The notes under the pieces are model-generated. The model was not told the DNA's origin. It saw only the letters and a program-made list of their open reading frames with translations, and made no database searches. Of a stretch of DNA of 64,000 nt, positions 37,901 through 52,900 are shown one piece after another; within the stretch, counting starts at the first letter, position 1, and each line of letters begins with the position of its first letter. A program made the position numbers and the translations under genes. The DNA comes from Tetranychus cinnabarinus (taxonomy: Eukaryota; Arthropoda; Arachnida; Trombidiformes; Tetranychidae). The stretch spans positions 2,125,501 through 2,189,500 of the forward strand of contig WHVY01000004.1 in NCBI GenBank assembly GCA_022266195.1, written 5' to 3'.

Positions 37901-40900
37901 CATTCTTACGTCTCAATTATATCAACGTTCAAACATTTTTCACTGCTAATCAATGGATCAGGGAAAGTGGAGAAAAGTTGAGAAGAATTTTGGAAAATAT
38001 TTTTTCCGAATTAAATTGCTTCGATTGACATTAGTTTTGATTAAAGTTTACTTCTCAATTTAAGTTCAATATTGAACTAAACAATTTGTGGTTGTTTAAA
38101 AGTCTGTAAAAGAGCCACTAAACTCTAGACCATTAAAGTTTTGGAAACAAACATGATGTTAATATCATGTAATAAAAAGAACAAGAATAACAAAAGAAAT
38201 AACAAAAGTTTACAAAACTTTGATTGGTTCATCTTTACATGGTCTTTATGAAAATTCAATTCATGTAAAAACATTGAATAAACTGAGATTTGGCAAGCGA
38301 CATTTGGACAAGATTGTATCAATAATAGAGAGAGAGAGGTTAAAGCAAACAGATAAAACTCTGAACATCCTCATCTTATTACAGATATTAACATTCAATG
38401 TAAAAACTTGTTCAACAAGAGCAACTTATTGTAAATGTTGAGCAAATTAAATTAAGCCCAATGTGAACCAAGTTCAATCTTGAACCTGTTATGACTTCCC
38501 AAGAAATCAATTTTCATCTCTTCATCCAGCTTCTAATCAACTTGCAAGTAAACTCAATCAAACTTTTGAAGTGACTCGTAATCAATAGTTTTCCTGATTC
38601 ACCAACTAAAATTGTCTTCGCTCAAATCGTAAAAGATCTCATCTAGTCATCTGAGCTGTCTGAGAAAGTCCCATTCGTTTCATCTTTGACACCGTTTAGA
38701 GTCACTCTTCTCAGGAAAAATTAATGGTTAAGATCACACTCTTTATGTAACTCCGTAGCTGCAAAGCTTTTTGTTGCTTTTCATTGTAACTCTTGGTCTA
38801 CAAGAAATGAGACGTGGCGTAAAATGGTTTGATGATTATTTAGAGGGGCATCAATGCCATCAAGGGTAGTGAAGATTACTCCATAGTCAGTACGGACACC
38901 GTTTATTGAGACCCAGGACAGTCTAGATGCTTTGAGTTCGAGCGAAAGTTCAGCTGAGGATGACGGGGCTTGCGAAGCTTGTGGGGCTTGAGGGCGTTTT
39001 CTCCGCTTGTTTTGGGTTGGGTTGTTCTGGCGTGGAGGGATATTTTTTACTTCATCCAAATCAAAAATTTTCTCTCCAGTAAACATACACTGAATGAAAG
39101 AGAACTAAATAAACACAATCGTCCATTTATATCATATTTAAGCAAAGTTTCAGGAAGTACATCTAGCCATCATTTAGAAGCGGCACCGAACGGTTTTTAT
39201 TGCTGATTTTCTTTTTAACATATCCTCATATCCTCGTTAGGCGGGAAGCTTCTACGGAGAATATTTTAGTGCTTCTTTAAACAACAACATGGATCTTTTT
39301 GTGTTATCTTTTAATACAAAATTAAATACTGAACTTTATTATTGTGCCAAATCAAAACTCGAGGAAGTTGCTGACGTATGTTTAGTGCTCGCTGGTTTTC
39401 ATGAAGTTTCTCAATCAATTACAAATGCTGCTGAGGAGATTTCGTTTCGTGTTAGCCGCAACAAAGAAAAATTAGCCTTTTACCCATTAGGCGATAACGT
39501 TGCGTTATATTCTCAACAAATTGACCCCCGACTTATTTTCAGACAGGCAAACAAAACATTCAAGCCATTAGACATCCAGCAAAAATTGGCTTTGTGGCCA
39601 CCCACCGATCACCAAACTTGGACTCTGGAAGCAAGAGTTTGCTGTATTGGACTCATTTGAAGGCAACAATTTCAAGGCTGATGGCTGGTGGAGATGATGG
39701 TATGTTTACTCATGGGGATCCTATGAAAGGGATGATCATAGTGGGTGATTTTAATGCAGACATAGACCGTGACCACAACGCAATAGAATGCTAGTCACAA
39801 TGCTAGTCCAGAAGACAACCACCTGAGGAACTTAATATCTGAATTTAATTTAAACGTGGTTTCAACTGGTCCGATTTTTTTTAATAATGACAAAGATACA
39901 AAAAGGTTTGACTACATACTCAGTACTGAAAATATTTCGCTGAGCAAAACGATAAATAACTTAAAAACGAAAGTTTCGGACCACAGAGCGGTTTTTGTAA
40001 AGTTAGGGTAAAGTTGTTAATGACAAGAGTTGAAGCCTTGCCGATGTGAAGACGCTTCAAGTTGATTAAAACTTTTCTATGAAATGGATTTATCGAAGTT
40101 CTAAAAGCATTTTGAAAATATTATTGTTGTATTATCAAACACTTTTGATCGAGTGTCGAGTAAAAACTGTTTGAGCTTTGTAAAGACGGTGTTCATTGAA
40201 AAAGATGAAAGCAATTTTGGCGACTTAATTCACATCACAAATGATTAAATGAATGAGCATAACAAGTGACAAATAAAGGAAAAAATTGCTAGAGATTACA
40301 GCGAGTCACACTCAAGTGTCCACCTTAATTCATCATCATCATTGAACTCTTTTCTCCACATTTTCCTCATTTTCTGTCTTCTTCTTCTGTATGAACATTG
40401 ATTTAGCCTGTGCATAGTTGACTAAGCAAACTGGCCAACCATATAACTGACATGATGATGAATGACCTTCAAGGTCAAGTAGTGGAGGAACCAGCAAGTG
40501 TGTGTTATAAGACAGGTGAAGAGAAAATGAAGTAAATATTTGATCTAATAACATTCAACCTGATAATCTGCTCTTTACTCCAAACTTTACTTCACTTGAT
40601 TCACTTTTCAATCTAATTTCAAGTTGCAACCAAATTTAGTGTAAAAAAAAGCAGTTTAACAGTTTCACCGTAAAAAGCCATTTTACCTGAAAGCTAAATC
40701 AAGTCAAACTGACCAATTAATCAAAGTGTTTTCCTTCTCACTCTTCATCTTTTGACCATTAAATTGAAAAGTAAAAGTTGAGAGAAGAAGAAAAAAAAGT
40801 TTCATTTGCTTCAGCAAGTCAAATGTCAAATCAACATTCAATTGATGAACCAAGCAAATCGTTTCCACTCATTTCTCGTTGTTTTCAAATGAGCAACGGA

Positions 40901-43900
40901 AATGTTAATGTTGAATATTAATATGAAAATTATTATCTAATTGCATTCCCAGTCTTCATTTGAATCCATCACTTTATAATCCTCCGGATAAACTCAGCCA
41001 TTTCCTTCCGATTCAATCGTAAATTATCTTCCCTTGGACACTCATTGGATTTAACCATTTCAGGTAAACATTGAAGATCCAATTTCATTGAAGCTACAAC
41101 TGAAATTTAAACTATTGATGTCCCTTTGACTCTGATAAATTGCCGTTTATCTGATTTATCATTTCAATTTACCTGAAAGTCAATCATGAAATCGATTAAG
41201 TTGCTTCTGCAGTTGCAAGCAGCCAAAATTTGTTCCCAGTTAAACGAAGTCAATTATTTTCCTGAAACATTCCATTTATCATTTTACAGCATTTCAAAGA
41301 CAAAAAATAATGAGAAACTTTCAATTTTTTCGTTTTCTCAGAAAATGTTTCAACTCAGATGAAATCTTGCAAAAGACATTTTCACAGTCGACTTGAATGC
41401 GTCAACTCTCATGAAAAAAAGTGAAACAAAACCGATTGATCAACATCCAAGTTTTCAAAATCCTTTAAGCACTTGTTGCCAATCAGTTGATTGAGATAAC
41501 AATGAACATTCATGGAACACTTTGAAACGCAAAAACTATTAATAAACTTTTTTCCAGATAAAATTTAGTCTTTAGTAAAATCTAGTCAAGGATTTAATCG
41601 GGGAAAAAAGTTTATTCAATTAATCTCATGTACTAAGCATCATTAAATTTCTTGTGATTTTATTCAAAATGCTAATCAGGTTGAGCATGATAAACAGTAA
41701 AATGGTGAAATTGATTGAACAAATTTGTTGCCTCTTTCGCCATTCATTTCTCCATCTGAATTAAATTGGTTAACATGGAACCAGGATTTCCGTATTATCA
41801 AACTATTTTCATCTTATTTTTTCTCTTTCATGATATTCTTACCTATTTCCCTCTTTCCCCTGAAAAAACTCTTTACTATCTCTTTTCATCTTCCATGAAC
41901 AAATCTTTTTCTCTCTTCCTGATTCGCTATTTGCCTGATTTGCTTTTCTTGCGATTGTAAACTTTTCCCTGTTACTTTACTTTTATCAGGTTAAACAAAC
42001 TGTAATCAATTCTGTAAACAATTTTGTATACAATTGAATAAATGAAGAAAAGGTAAACAACTTAAGAATTTTCGAGTTCAATCTTGTTCTGCAAAATGAA
42101 ATTGATCAGAAAATTGCAATTTTAATGAATCAATTTTAATGTGAAAACAATTTTCATCCAACATTTAAATCTCTTTTAATAACCTGGAACAATGAGATTC
42201 ATGAGAAAATTGGATTCATTTCTGTTCGCCTTTTCGTTCCATTAAAGTAATGAATTCAGATCAATAAACTTTCAATTATTATTGAATAATGAGCTTTATC
42301 ATGAAAATTGACATTAATTTGAGTTAAATGCTAATTATCAAAGTTTGGATTTCGTTTGGATTTTACTTTCAATTGTTATCAGCATTTGAAGGTTCCTTCA
42401 GCTAAACCATTTCTGCCAGATAAACAACAAAATTAGCAAAACCAACTCGGATTTTTATTCCAATATCATGATAAGCTCATTTCTTTTGGTGTATAACAAT
42501 GTTTTTTTACCCTCTTCTTTCATTGCTGACTCATCAGTTTTGTTGGTAACAATAATCCTTGTAATCGATTGAATTACTATGTAATTACATTTATTTTTAT
42601 TTAATGAAACCATTCAATACATAAACTGGGAAGGACGATAAACAGGGAAGGCAAAATCCATAAAACATGATAATGATAATAGTAATAAGGAGAAATGGAA
42701 TATTTGGATTTTTTTCAACCAAATTTTCTTCGCCTTTCAATTTCAGATACCCATGATATAACTGTACAACGATTGAAACATAAAAGACATTTTCTCAGAA
42801 ATTTTCTATTCGTAAATCTGTCGAAATACAAAAGTTCATTTTCAGAAGATTTATTCAGTCAATCATTTCTTCATGTTAGATTCATTGACGAAAAAGTCGA
42901 GCGATATTTCGCTGAATAACTTGGGAATTTAGATGAAACTTTATCAATATTAACGTTGAAAAATTTTCAGAATTTCATTGAAAATTCTTCAAGTTTTTGA
43001 GTCAAGAAGTGACTTTAACATGTTATGAGATTCTGAATGATAATCGATCAACATTGTCTTTTTGTATAAACTTGTAAAATTACAAAGCAAACATAAACCA
43101 AAAGATATTTAATATCTGATACTTTACTGGGAGTGAAATTGTAAGTTGGTGTTATCTTTGAATTTTTGCTTCCTTTTCCATGTTTCTTGTTTCTAGTGTA
43201 AATCTTGAGATTTGTTATGAAATTAGATCGAAATGTTCAACTCTTGATGGCGATGGTAAAGAGTTTAGACTATTTCATGAAAAGTGGATTCTTGGATTTT
43301 ATTTGTTTCACTGTTTACACAAAATGGAAAGTTTCATGTTCAGTTTGGTCAAGAATAGGAAAAGGGAGTGAATTTTCCATCCCTCAACTTTTTACAGATA
43401 ATAACAATTAACTATTGATCAAACTGAAGTGAAGAGTAAAAATTGATTTCAATTTTTGTTCCAACTTTTCGCTTTATAATTTTTCTTCAAATTATCTTCC
43501 ACTTACTGTCCAACATTGAAACTCAATAAGGATAAAGAACAGATGAAATTGCAAGACAAAGGTTTGGGTGAAAGAATTGAACTCGAACTGAAAAAAAACA
43601 TGGAACAACAGAAGAAGAGAAGAGAAAAAAAGAATTCAAAAGATTCTGTAAGTGAAGATGATTCGAGTGAAGATACATGATGAAAGGAAAGATAAGAATA
43701 AAGTTAAAGGCTTTTCAGGGAAAGATCATCATAATAATCATCATCATCCTATTACGAGTTTCAATTTTTCGTTGTTTTTCTTCTTGATTTTCACTTGAAC
43801 CTTTTTTTTTCATTCAAGTGAAACTATCGCAAGAAATGAAAACATTGAGTAAAGATGAAACTTTGTAGTTATTAGCAGAGTGTTGCCATGAAGAAAAAAG

Positions 43901-46900
43901 AGAAAAGAAGAAAAAACGAAAAGAAAAATGTTGACCAGAATTTGCCATTAGCCATTTTCAAACGATCTCAACAATAAACAGTTAAACTAACATTTTCGCA
44001 GTGTGTTCAATACAAAGGGCGAAGAGGTAAAAAGTCAGTTAACAATTAGATCTGAAAATAATCGATTCCCCTTGAGCTAAACTCCATTTTGTTTCATTTC
44101 TCATTCTTTTCTTGAACATTATCCAAGTTAACCATTATAATAATGATAACGGCAATAATGATGATTATCATCTACACTTCATCTTCATTTTCATGTTTGG
44201 CTGGAAAATAATTTTACACTTTCTTCGCCTTCTTTATAACTCTAATTATCTTCAACATTCAAATCCCAATAGTTTCAAGATGATAACATTTTTCTTTATC
44301 ATTTCCAACAATTCTCACAAGATTATTTACTTTTTGTTTTTTTTGCTCTGACTGTTGGAGTCATCAGCAGGAAAAGTTGAATCGTCAGTTTACATTAAAA
44401 GTAATTCAATTTTCCAGTTACTCAGTTTCACCTTTAGCCAATGGACAGAGTTTGACGATGAAAGAAACGATGATTCTGATAATGGAAAGTCAACAGAAGA
44501 AGAAGAAGAAAAAAACCAAAAATGGTAAACATTAAGAAAGAAATTGAGAAACATGAAAGTTCTGAGGATTCATTTAACCATGATACCGGTTTCTTGTGAC
44601 AAACTTGATTAACTGAGAGAAACATTTTTGCATTTCTTTGCCTTCGCTCAACACAAAAATGAACTGGAAATATTAATTTTACTTTGAAATGAAATCATCT
44701 CGACTCTCTTTTTATCCAACCATTCATCTGTTAAATCTAAATGTTAATTTGCATAATTTAATCGCTTCGATATAAACATGTAAATGATGACAACTTTTTC
44801 TTTGTATTTCCATCTCAACTCAGCAATTGATTACTGATGGCTATAATTTCATTTCCCACCTATTTAGTCGATGAAATTCAACAAAAATCAGAATCTTCTG
44901 TTCACTCGTCAAAAGTGTATCTTGAAAGGCAAAGAAATGCTAAATAATGGTAAAAAAAGGAAGCGAAAAATCATGTAAATTCATTTCTCAATTAAGTGAA
45001 ATGAGAATTGAATCGAAAATATATTCAACTAGTTAATATCATGTCTTTCATGAGAGTTCGTCTTCCATCGTTTCTGCCTTTTCTCATTATGCTTCTTGAC
45101 TTTATTATAAAACATTTTCAATCTTGTTAACTTCAATCGAGACAATTGTAAGTTGAAGGAATGGAGAAGTTTGAGAATCGAAACTATTGTTAACTTTTCT
45201 GACTTCGAACGTTTGTTTGTCCATTTCGTTGACTCAGCTAATGATTGATTATAAATGCAAACCTAATTTCCTATTCATTCCGGAAATAAATTGTGGTTTA
45301 CTTTGGGTTCGTTTTAATGGTTGTTTGTATTGTTTGGATGTTTAACTTTGATTAAAAGATTCAATTATTTGGCTTTTCTTGTGTGTTTTTTGCTGCCCTT
45401 CAATTGAATGAGAAAATAAAGAAAAGTTGAGCAAATATTTCGAAGCCTTTTCTTTGCCTTTTCTTGTTCGTTCCAACGAAAAGATGTAACAATTATCTGT
45501 AAGTTGATTAATGGTTGTCGCTTTAATTGAATTATATAAAGTCAATCTAAAGCCAATTTCATGTTATCCAACTAATTATGCTGTTGAAGCATTATTTGAT
45601 CCGTCAATGTTTACAAATCATCTTAACGATTGTTTATTCAGCAATAAAAAGAGTGAAAGTAAAAAAAGTTGATAAATCTAACCGCAATCAAACTTTCGAT
45701 TGGTTAAATTGTCATGAAAAGCGACGAGAAAACTTTTGATTTAACATTAAATAAGATCGATTTTACAATTGACTTCAGTCTATTTGTTAAGATGTTATTC
45801 ATGTTTGGATTTGTCGATTTATTTGCAAGAAACTTGATTGAGAACAAAAAAGCTGAACAAGAAATTTAGACTCGAAAAAGAGTCAAGAGTTAGAAACTGT
45901 TATTCAATGGTTTCAATGACAAAGCACGAAACAGGGAATGTTGCAAATTAGGTTAATAACTGGTTAATTGAGCTCTGGTTTATAACTATTCAAATCTGAA
46001 AAGTAGATCAATGAACAGAATGTAATTGGAGCAGATGAAAGGTAAGACGAACAAAGCTGAATATTACATTTGTTAGCGCAATTTGATATTTATTGAATAA
46101 TCGATAAGTTTATGGTTTCAATTGAATTTGATTAGTCAAGATTGCAGTTCAATTTGATATGTCAAAACGCTCAAAGCTCATCAGAATGAAAGGATTACTC
46201 TAACTTAAGTTGAAACTTACAAGGAATAGCAAGTATGAAGATCCATCGAAAGGCTGGTCGAAACTTAATAGAAACAATTCAAATGAATGCTTTCGATACA
46301 AAATTGAAGCAAACTCTAAATCAGAACAACTTTGAAGATATTGAATCAAAGTGAAGATGCAAATTGATCAATTAGGTTATTGAAATCTCTTGCTAATTGT
46401 GGAACTAAACTAATCGTTTCTGATTCTTAAATCGCATCAGTTTATCCATTGATTTGATCAGTTTTAGGTTGAAACATCATTTCATAAAAGAATTGAATTT
46501 CAATTTGGTGAATTTTTTGCTACAAGTTGCTCGATAAAAGGTCTAATTGTGACTCTAGAGTCTAAAGCTTTTAATTGTTTTTGCATTGAAAGTTTTATTT
46601 GATTTCATTTGTAAATTGCCTTTAATAGACATAAGGAATTGTCTGAAAATAATAATTTGAGGATAAATTTGAATAACAATTGGCTTGTTGGGAATAGATT
46701 GGGCTAACAATGCATGAAAATCTGATGAAACAATCAGTTTATTCTGAATATTGTAGTTTGGGAAAAATTTTGTTCTCTTTTCTTTAAATAACATTCGTAG
46801 TTATCACTTGGAGTGAATGAATAAATTCAATGTGCTCAGGGTAAATAATTTAATCTTTTGTCCTAATATGGTTCTGACCAATGTACAAATAATGACAACA

Positions 46901-49900
46901 AAAGGAATGGACAAAAAGAAGTCTTTTTTTGGCAATGCAAATGAATGAGTACAAAGTGAAGAGAAGAGTAAAAAAGCAACTCAAAATTGTTTGCTTGGTT
47001 AAGACACAACAATGATACAAAGTTAATGTAAAATGATTGAACAAAGAGACTGAATGAAATTACAATTTTGTTCAAGGGTTCGACAAGATCGATTGAAATG
47101 CGGTGAAAATTTGTTCCCTTTTTTAGTAACTCAACAATTGATGGGTTAAAAAGGAAAAGTTAAAGTGTTGAGAAAATTGGTAACTTTGAGAACTCAGTTT
47201 TTCAACAGTTCAACTTAATTTATCTTCTAATAACATTGAAAAGGGAAAGAAAGAGTTCGATTTATTTTTGCCTTTTGTTTTGTGTATTTCATGCTCAAGA
47301 AGCATAAATTGCCAGGACAAACTGAACATTCACAGGGAAAGAAAAGTTGATTAAGGAAACTACACAAGAAGTAAGAAGAAGAAAAGAAGAGAAGATTAAT
47401 TATCATGTTTCAATCCAGCTTTGGTTTTGTCATTCACAACCTTTGAACAATCCATTATAACAATCATAAACATATTCAATTTTAATGATGGAACAATATT
47501 TTTGAGCAAAACTTCAAGCTCAAACAGCGACTAAAGTTGCTTCCAAAAAAGCCAAAAACCAACTTCCAACAACCAAAAAAGAACAGAACTTATCCTTTCC
47601 TCATTTCACGAAATCGAATCATTTTTCGATTACAATTAGCGACATTCATTTCTACTGTTGGAAGGACAAGATTCAATCACTCGACCATAGCAATTCAATA
47701 TTACAATGAAAAGGTTTAGAAATCTTTCAAACTTTAATTCTTCGATCCATAGAATGGAAATTTTTGTCGATGTGAACAATTTGAGTTCGAGCGACTTGCA
47801 TTTTTACTGTTGAAATGCCGAGATTATTCAAGCTTAGAAATGTTTTCAATTCTGCTAAGCATTAGAATGCCCATTTTCTGAAGTGAAAAGTTCAAGTTTA
47901 GAACAATTTACAAAAACATTTCTAGCGAATTTCCGTTTCGCAAAGTTGAGCATTTTCAATGCTTGAATCTTATTAAATATTAAGGAATATTTTGCATCAG
48001 ATTTAGTAATTAATTTGATTATTTGATGGCCTTCTTTGGTTTTCTTGCTTTCGGTTTGTTCAGTTGAAGGAGCTCAGTTAAAACACGATTTTCATGATCA
48101 TTTTTAACAATATTGAAATGTAATTTAAATGCTCATGTTTCCTTAAGCTGCGTCTTAGATTTAAATTGAACATAAGATTTGTAGAATCAGAAGAATGGAT
48201 TGTAGAAAAATGTCAATCACGAAAATAATGGTTACATGCTATTTTATTATCTTTTTTGTTGCTTTCCTCATTCCTGGTTACACTATTTGCTACAAAAAAT
48301 GAACAATATTTATCCATCATTAACATAATAGCAAGAGTTGATCACATCTTGAATCCGTTTTCCGGTCACAATTTTTTTCCTCATTACCTTTCATGTGGCC
48401 CATTTCTGGCCATTATCATGATTGTTATTTATCAGCACTTTGATCAAATCAATTTTGTAACTTTCAATTTAAACAATTTTGTGTCGACCAGAGAAGAAGA
48501 AAAAGAAGAGAAAAAAATCAATTCTCTTAAACAGGGAGTGAAAAGGACGATAAAGGTGATGAGAAAAAGTTTGATGATGAAACAAGAGAGAATCCAATAT
48601 TTATCCAACAAATGGCTAATAATGATGAAAAGTGACCTCAAAAATCAATAAAAATTATTGATGGTGAAAGTAGTAGCAGAAAAAGGTATTGACCAACAGA
48701 AAAAAAAGTAATGATGAAGATAACGAGAATAGAGTTAATATGATCATTGATAAGTTTAATATGAAAACCACGTATCAATTGTTACTAACCTAACCAATCA
48801 ACTTGAAATGTTATAACTTTTTTTTCTGGCCTCACTTTACCTTGATCAATGATTAACTCCTTTACTTTCAAAATAGTGATAACACTTTCACCTCCCAGTT
48901 TCACTCCCAGTCGACTTTTCAATTCTCTCATTTCTTTTCTCGATTCATCAATTTTCACATCAACTCTACTGGGATGGTCAAAGTGAATGGACAAGTTTAT
49001 CTTCAAGTTAATGAGTCAAATTGTTTCAAGTTTACTAATCACAATCCATTCTAATCAATTATCCCTTTTCCTGGCGGAATAATCAATACATGAATAGAGA
49101 ATGAAATTTTCATCGAAAATTTGGATAAATTTACTTTTTCTCTTCCATTGAGTTTCCATTGCCATTAACAGTTAAGGTTCAGTTCAAGATGTTGATTTGT
49201 AAATATTAAGAGTTTCATGATGAATTTAATTTGCGATTTCATATCAAAACATTTACTTCAATCAATTTGCTCAAGTTAATTGAATTCATTATCAAAACTT
49301 GATTTAGCTCGAGCTTGGAATTCATTTTCTCTCAGCATTTGCAGGTTATTAACTTGTCTTGATTATAATCTTATTAATTGATGAAAGTATCAATTTTGAA
49401 ATGAAATGTTGACTGGAAAAGCTACAAATTTTCATTACAAAAGCTTGTTATTACGCTTTTATTACACTGTTTTAACCGAAAGATTGTTTCTTGTTTTGCA
49501 TTAAAAAAATGATTTTTTCAACTTTGAGGTTGATGTAGGAATTGTAATAACAAAAATGTTTAACCAGTTATAATGCTAAAAGCAATGGAACAATAATAAT
49601 AGTTGAAATGCCTTTAGTAATTCATGGCATTTCACTGAAGGCAAGCAAAGTGAAATTGTGAATAGAAGGAGAAAAGAAGATTTAAGATGATAAAAAATGA
49701 TGATGGAGTGAAGAGGAAGAGGGAATAAAGGAGAGAAAAGGCTTTTTTTTCTCGTTCTGATTAAGTTCAACTTTGAAACTGCGAAATTTGATTCGCCAGA
49801 TTTACATTATTTATTTTGCTGCAACCATTAACATTTCATGTTAACAGTTAATTAATTGGCTTGTTATTTTTGAGTAATTATCTTTGAACCAACAGAAGCA

Positions 49901-52900
49901 CAATAATTTTTCCCGATCCAATATGAGAAAATATCCACATGATAACCAATCTGACCAATAACCATGTGACTGACCATTCAATGGTAATTTATCATCCCAA
50001 TAATGAGTTTAAGTCACGTTAAAATTAAAATGATAAAGGTAAAGAGAATGGAATAAAGATGAACTCGAATCAACATTTTCTGCGAAAACGCCAATGGAAA
50101 TGCAATGGAAGATCAATCAATCAATTCAACGATTCCAATGTTTCGATATTCTTTTCATAATTGCTAAATTGTTTTGAAGCACTGAACTCAGGGCTAAAGA
50201 ACCAATGTGAATGTTTTTACAAGATTGAATTATTGTTAGAATTGACTCTCGATTTCGCAAGTAAAGTATCAATAATTTTAATGGAAGGCAATCTTGTAAT
50301 TCAATCTAATAATGCGATCCGAAATTTTAATTTGCATGATTAGATGATGAGAAAAGTCTGAGTTTAAAAGTGAAAGGTTAATTGAAATTCAACTCTTAAG
50401 AGTAAGCCAAAGATGAAATACAAAATTGTTATTAGGAAACTGAAGACTTTGCTCAACCAAAATGAGTTTCAATCATTAACTTTGAAAGTCTTTTCTTGTT
50501 TGTTTTTCATTCTCGTTTGGATTGCGATTCGTTTTGAAATGAAATTTCACTCGATTTCCTTTACCTGCAAGTTTTCACCTTTTTCTGACCAACACGAAAC
50601 TGAATCAACATGAAAATTAAGGTTTATCTGGGTATTTTATTCGGTTGGGCAGCTTCTTTGAGCACAAGAGTAATAAAGTTGAATTCAGTGAAAAAAGGTG
50701 GAAAGTGAAAAGATGTTCAAGAAAAATTCCAAGTCCAAAATTCTTGGGCTTTTATTCATGGAAATGATTGCTATTGTGCCTCAATTTGTACGCTTGCAAT
50801 TTAACTTTTTCAATAGAATTCTCATTTACAGTTGAATGATATTCAAGTTAATCTTGCGATTCTCATTTAATTATTATTCATTTCGATATTGACTTTGAAA
50901 ACTTTGTTGAACATTCATTATGAATGGACATTAAATTGAAATGTTTTTTTCATTCATCATTTTGTGTCAATAAGTTGGACTAAGTTGGTAAAAAAATGTT
51001 TGTTAAAACATATTTTATTGTCATTTCAGGCCATTCGTCATCTTTACCTTCTCACCAGGATAAAAAGGAATGATGAAAGACAGAATTGTGAAGTTTGTTA
51101 GGAAAAGCAGTGAAAATGTTTGACTTGATTCCAAGCTAAAGTCAATTGCATGAGCCTCTTGTGGGAGTTTTTCATCTTCACCCAAACTCATTTGAAAGGA
51201 AAGGCAGACGAATCTGCAACTGAACTGACAATCATGACAATTGGTTGAAAATAAAGGGTGACACTTGGATAAGGAAACAACTGAGTTAAAGAAGAAAGAA
51301 GTTGAAAGAAATGTTTACCATTTGAAAAGAAGGCAAAAAAGGTAACCAAAAAAAGTTGAACAAAAATGATGATCTTCATGATAATAAAGATGAGAAAAGA
51401 TGAATTTTTTGTTGAGAAGAAAATCGGCCAAAATGATTCCTCAGATTGATGATTTAATTTTTTCTCTGTATAAACTTATTCCCTGTAATGATATAAAAAA
51501 TGGAATCATAAATTCTGGTAAAGAAAATGTTTTCCTTCAAATTTACGACAAAACCTGATTGATTGTATTTATGGCATTAATTGTTAATCAGAGAATCGCT
51601 TTAATCTCTCGTCTTAAATCTCTTAAACTGTAAATTGAATCTCATTTCAATGTTTCCCTTTTTTTCTGGTAATAAACTGGTTAATTTGGGTTTCAACCAT
51701 TTGCTATAATTAATGGTTCAATTGAAATAAAGTCAATTTGTAAGTTGATCTCAAGATGAATGTAATGATGGATTAATATGTAAATTGTGTGCATAATTTT
51801 GATACACTTGAACACTTTAACTGTGTTTAATTAATGATGTTATTTGATTGAATTAGACAAAAAGATTAACGATTGATTACTATCATTGTGTTCAAACACT
51901 TTGAGCCTCAATTTTGATGGCATTTTCCTTGCTCACATTATTATTATTTATACAATTTTCATCATTATTATCAACAGTTAATCATCAATATTAATAAAGG
52001 AAAGGCAAAAAAGAAGAAGAAGAAATTGTTGAAACAAAATATTAAGATGATGATGAAGGAGGAGAAGGAAAAAAATGTTATTTTTAATGAAATTAATATT
52101 CGAGTTTCGTTGTTGAGGAAAAAAAAGTAACCTTAAAGATTGAGGAAAGTTGCAGTTAATAGTCGAGCAGAGTAATGAGACAAAAAGGACGATAATTATC
52201 GAGTGCTGACAAATGTCGAGATCACTTTACAAACATTTTACAGGGAAGTTTCATGTTTGTTCATTGGAATATTTTTCACTCGAAAATTGTAATTATTGTA
52301 AAAGTGCATTCAATTTGGGTGAATCAATAAGTGTTCAAGTCTGAACCTTTTCTCATCTTTCAACTTCAATCACAATTTATTCCGTTTACAGGAAGGTTTT
52401 GGCCTGATAAAGCCCTCAAGATATTAATAGTAAATTCAATATTTATGAGTTCAATTTATCTTATAACATATTCAACACAATTTTTATCATGAAATTGAGT
52501 CAATATTTTTCTTAAAAGGCAAAAGAGAAGAGTTTAAATCATAGTTTCCATTTACTTTTCATTGTCAAAATAAACTGTTTAGCTTTTCATTTGCAGAAAT
52601 TTTTTCAAAAATCCTTTTCAGGTCAACAATTGTTCAATAAATGAACATGAAAATTAGTCGATTTCAATCATTAAACTATTCTTTACATGAAAAAGGGAAG
52701 AATAGACAAGAAGTTTCAACTTTTCCAGATTTTATTGTTCAATGTTTTCTTTGGAGTGAATGTAAACAAAGCTCAATTTGAACGTAAAATTCAGTTGAAA
52801 GATATTGATGTCATTTGTTTCCATGATTTCCAGCAGAATGAAATATTAAATTTCAATTTGGCAAGTTAAACAGTTAATCAATTTTTGATCATTTCACACC

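Noticed and set aside
48256..48651. 131-codon plus-strand ORF in intron 2
   Set aside because: Phe/Ile/Lys-rich low-complexity translation, no motif, no promoter or splice context.
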